The notes under the pieces are model-generated. The model saw only the letters and a list, made by a program, of their open reading frames with translations, was not told the DNA's origin and made no database searches. From Bog-756 sp050011635 (lineage in GTDB: Bacteria > Actinomycetota > Acidimicrobiia > Acidimicrobiales > RAAP-2): a stretch of 16,528 nt of DNA. The stretch covers positions 1-16,528 of the forward strand of contig JBEKIU010000088.1 of assembly GCA_050011635.1 (NCBI GenBank), read 5' to 3'. How positions within the stretch are numbered: the stretch's first letter is position 1; the number at the start of each line of letters is the position of its first letter. The position numbers were made by a program, and so were the translations under genes. Positions 12,823 to 16,528 of the stretch are shown piece after piece.

Positions 12823-15345
12823 GTGATCCGATTCGCCGACTGCGAGTTGAACCTGGACCGCATCGTCCTTCGACGGGGCGGCGAGGTGATCCGGGTCGAG
12901 CCCCAGGTGTTCGACGTGCTCGCCTACCTCGTCGAGCACCGCGGTGCGGTGGTGCGCAAGGAGGAACTTCTCGATGCGATCTGGGGTGACCGCTTCGTGA
13001 GTGAGTCCGCGCTGACGACGCGGATCAAGGCGGTCCGCCAGGCCGTCGGTGACGACGGCAGCCAGCAGTTGATCATCCGGACGGTGCATGGCAAGGGGTA
13101 CGAGTTCGTCGCCACCGTGGTGGAGGTCGAAGAAGGCCGGGCCGGTGTACCGCTGTCCCCGGTGGCCACAGGTGCGACGATCGGTGTCCGCGTGCAACCG
13201 TTGATCGGTCGTGAGACGTTGTTGGAGCAGCTCGCCGAGATGATCGCCGGCCACCGGCTGGTCACCCTGATCGGCCCCGGCGGGGTCGGCAAGACGTCGC
13301 TGGCCATGGAGCTGGCCCGCACCGTCGGCGGCCGCTTCGAGGACGGTGTCCACGTCGTGGAGTTCGTCGGGGTGGTCGACGAGGACGCCACGGCCGCAGC
13401 GCTGGCCACGGCCATCGATGTCAACCTGCGCAAGTCGAGCTCGATCGACGATGCCATCATCGATCTGCTGCGCCCCCGGCACAGCCTGTTGGTGCTCGAC
13501 AACTGTGAACACCTGATCGAGCCGGTGGCCGAGCTGGTGGCGCGGATTCTGCGCGAGGCACCCACCGTCTCGATCGTCGCCACCAGCCGGGAACCCCTGG
13601 CCCTGGCCGGTGAGCGGCTCTGGACGGTGGATCCCCTGCCGACCGGACCCGAGGACCTGTTCGCGTCCGAGGTAGCGCTCGGCGAATTGGCTGAGATCCC
13701 CGCCGTCGCCCTCTTCGTGGCTCGGGCCAAGGCCGCCGACTCCTCCTTCGTCCTCGACGAGGTTCTCGCACCGCTGGTTGTCGAGATCTGCCAGCGCCTC
13801 GACGGTATCCCCTTGGCCATCGAGCTGGCCGCGGCCCGGGCGCGTTCGATCGGCGTGGCCGAGGTCGCCCTCCGCCTCGACCAGCGCTTCGGGGTCCTCA
13901 AAGCCATGCGCAGGGGGAGCGATCCTCGGCACCGCACCATGCACGACGCCATCAGCTGGTCGTACGACATGCTCGAGCCCGACGAGCGGGCGCTCTTCAC
14001 CGCGCTGTCGGTGTTCGCCGGATCCTTCGATCTGCGCTCGGCAGAGGCGATGGCGCCGGGAGGCGACACCCTCGACCTGCTGACCCGGCTCACCGAGCGC
14101 TCCATGCTGGCCGTGCGTCCACAGGCGGGTGGCTCGACCCGCTACGAGCTGCTCGAGACCCTCCGGGAGTATGGCCGTACCCGCCTCGGCGACGCCCGGG
14201 CCGCAGAGCTGTTCGCCGCCCACGCGGAGCATTTCGCCGCCGAGGCCGGAGCGGTCGAGGCGGAGCTGCGTGGTCCCGGCGAGGGCGACTCCCTCGCCCG
14301 AGCGGGGTCCTCACTCGCCGACCTGCGGGCCGCGCAGCGTTTCGCCCTCGAGCTCGGATCCTTCGATGTCACCTTCGGCCTCATCACCTCCATCCGCGAG
14401 TTCGCCATGCGGGCCATGCGCTACGAGGTCTTTACGTGGGCCGACGCCGCCTGCCACGCGCCGGGCGCGCTCGACCACCCGCTGGCCCCCATGCTCACCG
14501 GGATTCGTGCTTACGGCGCCTGGGTTCGCGGTGAGTTCGATCTCGCGGTGCAGTTGGCGGACGAAACCCGCCGACTGGAGCGCCAACTGTCGGTCTTTCC
14601 CAGCGGTCTCGCTGAACGAACGCTTGCCAATGTGCTGTACATCGTGGGCGACTCGGAGAAGGCCCACGCCGAGGCGCTCCGCCAGATCGAGCTGGCCGAG
14701 GAGTCAGGCAACCGGTCGCGACTGGTCCACGCCTGCTACTTCGGGGCGGTGGGACACAGCTCGAACGGTGCCTACGACCAGGCCGAGGCTCTCATCGAAC
14801 GGGCCCATGATGCGGCAATGCTGACGGCGTCGCCGACGGACCTGGCCTCAGTGGCGGTGGCCCGCGGGTTTGCCAGCCGAACCGAGGACGCAGCCCTGGA
14901 GGCGTTCTCCGCCAGTGGCCGCATCGCCCAGGCCGCCGGCAACCGGTGGATGCACGCGTTCGCTTTCACGGAGGCCAGCGGACTCCTCGTCTCCCGGGGC
15001 GAGCTCGAGGCGGGGTGTGCAGGTCTCGCCGACATGGTCGGAGTCTGGGACCGCGCCGGGGACTGGTCGCAGCAGTGGCACACCTTGTCGCGCTGTGCGA
15101 TCGCCCTCGATCGGATCGGCCAGGCCGAGCTGGCCCTCGAGCTGCTCGGTGCCATCGAGAGGCACGCCATGCTCGGCGTGGCGCCGATGTCGAGCACCTT
15201 GCATGACCTGGCTTTTGCCACCAGGGACCAGCTCGTCGACTCCCTCGGGGCCGATCGTGCCGCCGAGCTGCTGGCGGCCGGCGCCATCTGTCCGGTCGAG
15301 GACATCGTGTTGCGGACCCGTCGTGCGCTCATCGGGGCGAGCTGA
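12823..15345 (+). CDS. winged-helix / NB-ARC-type ATPase / TPR transcriptional regulator
   Basis: 840 residues from GTG 12823. Residues 1-98 form an OmpR/CadC-type winged helix ('VEPQVFDVLAYLVEHRGAVV', 'LTTRIKAVRQAVGDD', 'IIRTVHGKGYEFVA'). Residues 127-420 are a STAND/NB-ARC-like ATPase: 'LIGRE', Walker A 'GPGGVGKT' (151-158), Walker B 'LLVLD' (222-226) with 'NCEH', and the sensor 'TSREPLALAGERLW'. The remainder (about 430-840) is helical repeats of TPR type. Such proteins are large ligand- or partner-gated activators related in layout to AfsR/SARP and MalT but lacking a BTAD domain. It is cytosolic and its target genes are unknown. The start fits the first strand of the winged helix, though the ribosome site is weak. 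It follows the phospholipase gene in the same direction by 177 bp and overlaps the convergent oxidoreductase by 17 bp. Confidence 0.9.
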   Translation: MIRFADCELNLDRIVLRRGGEVIRVEPQVFDVLAYLVEHRGAVVRKEELLDAIWGDRFVSESALTTRIKAVRQAVGDDGSQQLIIRTVHGKGYEFVATVVEVEEGRAGVPLSPVATGATIGVRVQPLIGRETLLEQLAEMIAGHRLVTLIGPGGVGKTSLAMELARTVGGRFEDGVHVVEFVGVVDEDATAAALATAIDVNLRKSSSIDDAIIDLLRPRHSLLVLDNCEHLIEPVAELVARILREAPTVSIVATSREPLALAGERLWTVDPLPTGPEDLFASEVALGELAEIPAVALFVARAKAADSSFVLDEVLAPLVVEICQRLDGIPLAIELAAARARSIGVAEVALRLDQRFGVLKAMRRGSDPRHRTMHDAISWSYDMLEPDERALFTALSVFAGSFDLRSAEAMAPGGDTLDLLTRLTERSMLAVRPQAGGSTRYELLETLREYGRTRLGDARAAELFAAHAEHFAAEAGAVEAELRGPGEGDSLARAGSSLADLRAAQRFALELGSFDVTFGLITSIREFAMRAMRYEVFTWADAACHAPGALDHPLAPMLTGIRAYGAWVRGEFDLAVQLADETRRLERQLSVFPSGLAERTLANVLYIVGDSEKAHAEALRQIELAEESGNRSRLVHACYFGAVGHSSNGAYDQAEALIERAHDAAMLTASPTDLASVAVARGFASRTEDAALEAFSASGRIAQAAGNRWMHAFAFTEASGLLVSRGELEAGCAGLADMVGVWDRAGDWSQQWHTLSRCAIALDRIGQAELALELLGAIERHAMLGVAPMSSTLHDLAFATRDQLVDSLGADRAAELLAAGAICPVEDIVLRTRRALIGAS

Positions 15346-16528
15346 TTCTGGTCTGGCGTGAGGTCGGGGCGTGCACCCGCCCGACGGTCCCCAGGTACCC
15401 GACGAGGTGCTGACCGAGTTCGGTGGCGTCGACGCCCAGCCCGGCGAGCAGGTTCGAACGCCGCCGCCGCAGGAAGGGGAGGCCCAGCAGGTAGAGGCCG
15501 GGCATGCTGGCCACACCGCCGTCATGGTCGATCGAGCCCCGGCGGCCGTGGGCTCGGGGATCCAACCAGCGATAGGCGGGTCGGAAGCCGGTCGCCCAGA
15601 TCACCGTCCCGAAGCCGGCCAGGTCCAACTCGGTCGGCACCTGGGCGAGGACGGTCGGGCTCGGCTCGACGGCGGGGCCGACGAGGTCGGCCATGCCGTG
15701 CTCATCGACCCAGTCGTCGATGCGGCGGAGGAGTCTGGCCTGCTTCAGATCGGCATTGGCAATCAGGCTCCCCAGGCCACCGGAGCACAACGCGGTCGTG
15801 CCCCGGATGGCCATGAGGCGCCCGACGAGCTGGACGCCGAGGCCCTGGAGGGAGTGGAGGTCGACCTCCCGACCGTCATCGCTCCCGACCACCTGTACCG
15901 AGGCGTGCCGGCGGGCACGCTGGAGGTCCTCGACCTCGTCCCATCCCTCGTCGAGTTGGCCGATCAGGTCCAGCCACCGGTAGATGTCGCATCCCCGGTA
16001 CGAGCGCGACAACCGTATGTGCTCGCCCACCGCGAGGGTGACGTCGCGGCCGGCCCGTCGCAGTTCGTCGGCGATCTGCACCCCTGACGCCGACGCGCCG
16101 ACCACCAGGACGCGGCCCCGGTCGTCGATCTGGGCCGGTCGTCGGTAGGACAGGGAGGTGACCTGCTGCACGGCCGGCGGGAGCTCCGAAGCGACGGCCG
16201 GGACGCGGGGCTCGCTCGACCCGCCGGTTGCCGCCACCACCGCTTCGCAGCCCCAGGCCCCCTCGGATGTGCGGACCTCGAAACCGGTGCCGGTATGACA
16301 TGCCGCTTCCACCTCGATCCCGGTGTGCAGCGGCGGGTCGAAGGAACGGGAGTATGCCTCCAAGGTGGCGGCGGTCTCGGAAGCGGTCATGTACCCGTCA
16401 GGGTCGTCACCTTCGTAGGGTGCGCCAGGCAGCGCCGTCATCCAGTTCGGGGTCAGGAGGCGGAGCGAGTCCCAGCGTTCGGTTCGCCAGGAATGCCCCA
16501 CCTCTCCCCGTTCCAACAGCACGTGGTC
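15329..16528 (-). CDS. FAD/NAD(P)-dependent monooxygenase-like oxidoreductase (5' end outside window)
   Basis: The frame is open through the right edge, so the first ~15-25 residues with the FAD GxGxxG motif are missing; about 399 residues are visible. The visible start 'DHVLLERGEVGHSWRTERWD' follows directly on where that motif would be. Later come 'SLRLLTPNWMTALPG', a second dinucleotide fold 'RVLVVGASASGVQIADEL' for NAD(P)H, and 'TVIWATGFRPAYRWLD', the ATG motif before the second FAD contact. The layout matches CzcO/flavin-monooxygenase-like proteins (COG2072 type), which oxygenate small molecules or act as oxidoreductases. The C-terminal 30 residues are basic and poorly conserved in appearance. 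The last 17 bp overlap the 3' end of the regulator on the opposite strand. The substrate is unknown. Confidence 0.88.
   Translation of the reverse strand, partial: DHVLLERGEVGHSWRTERWDSLRLLTPNWMTALPGAPYEGDDPDGYMTASETAATLEAYSRSFDPPLHTGIEVEAACHTGTGFEVRTSEGAWGCEAVVAATGGSSEPRVPAVASELPPAVQQVTSLSYRRPAQIDDRGRVLVVGASASGVQIADELRRAGRDVTLAVGEHIRLSRSYRGCDIYRWLDLIGQLDEGWDEVEDLQRARRHASVQVVGSDDGREVDLHSLQGLGVQLVGRLMAIRGTTALCSGGLGSLIANADLKQARLLRRIDDWVDEHGMADLVGPAVEPSPTVLAQVPTELDLAGFGTVIWATGFRPAYRWLDPRAHGRRGSIDHDGGVASMPGLYLLGLPFLRRRRSNLLAGLGVDATELGQHLVGYLGTVGRVHAPTSRQTRISSPR

Noticed and set aside
12706..14232. 508-codon open frame on the minus strand opposite the regulator
   Set aside because: It is antisense to a gene with clear domains and is His/Gln/Gly/Asp-rich without motifs; this is a high-GC shadow of the real codon pattern.

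Overview
The window is high-GC, densely coded bacterial chromosome. Codon use, the 42-residue GYW/DGG secreted repeats, the Tat-lipoprotein phospholipase and the winged-helix/ATPase/TPR regulator point to an actinobacterium, perhaps an Acidimicrobiia-like lineage. That placement is inference from gene content. There are no tRNA or rRNA genes, no CRISPR array and no transposase.

Left part (1-3.7 kb, all rightward): the C-terminal TPR half of a large protein cut by the window edge, a small alpha/beta hydrolase, an HhH-GPD base-excision glycosylase with a [4Fe-4S] loop, and an NAD-type short-chain dehydrogenase. Facing them (3.77-6.14 kb, leftward) is a coupled pair, a DUF1214 protein followed by a PAPS-dependent sulfotransferase, overlapping by ATGA. 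The DUF1214 gene is preceded by a strong Shine-Dalgarno site and an 11-codon reading frame that may be a leader peptide.

Middle (6.3-10.3 kb): a secreted serine hydrolase of class A beta-lactamase type, carrying four 42-residue repeats and preceded by a perfect 9-bp inverted repeat. Then come a leftward membrane-anchored conserved hypothetical protein and a leftward BBE-type flavin oxidoreductase. The oxidoreductase promoter region holds a perfect 16-bp palindrome, probably an operator.

The 10.25-11.08 kb stretch looks empty to an ordinary ORF caller. Read on the minus strand it holds a decayed gene of about 145 codons (one frameshift, one in-frame TAA), weakly PIN-domain-like, plus a coherent 60-codon remnant overlapping its 5' end. 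The pair may be a dead toxin-antitoxin-like module.

Right part (11.08-16.53 kb): a Tat-exported phospholipase C-family lipoprotein, an 840-residue regulator (OmpR-type winged helix, NB-ARC-like ATPase, TPR), and a convergent FAD/NAD(P) monooxygenase-like gene cut by the right edge. I see no clearly new multi-gene system. The most unusual signals are the hidden pseudogene pair, the three unusual translation-start regions (2.1, 6.15 and 6.3 kb) and the palindromic operator.
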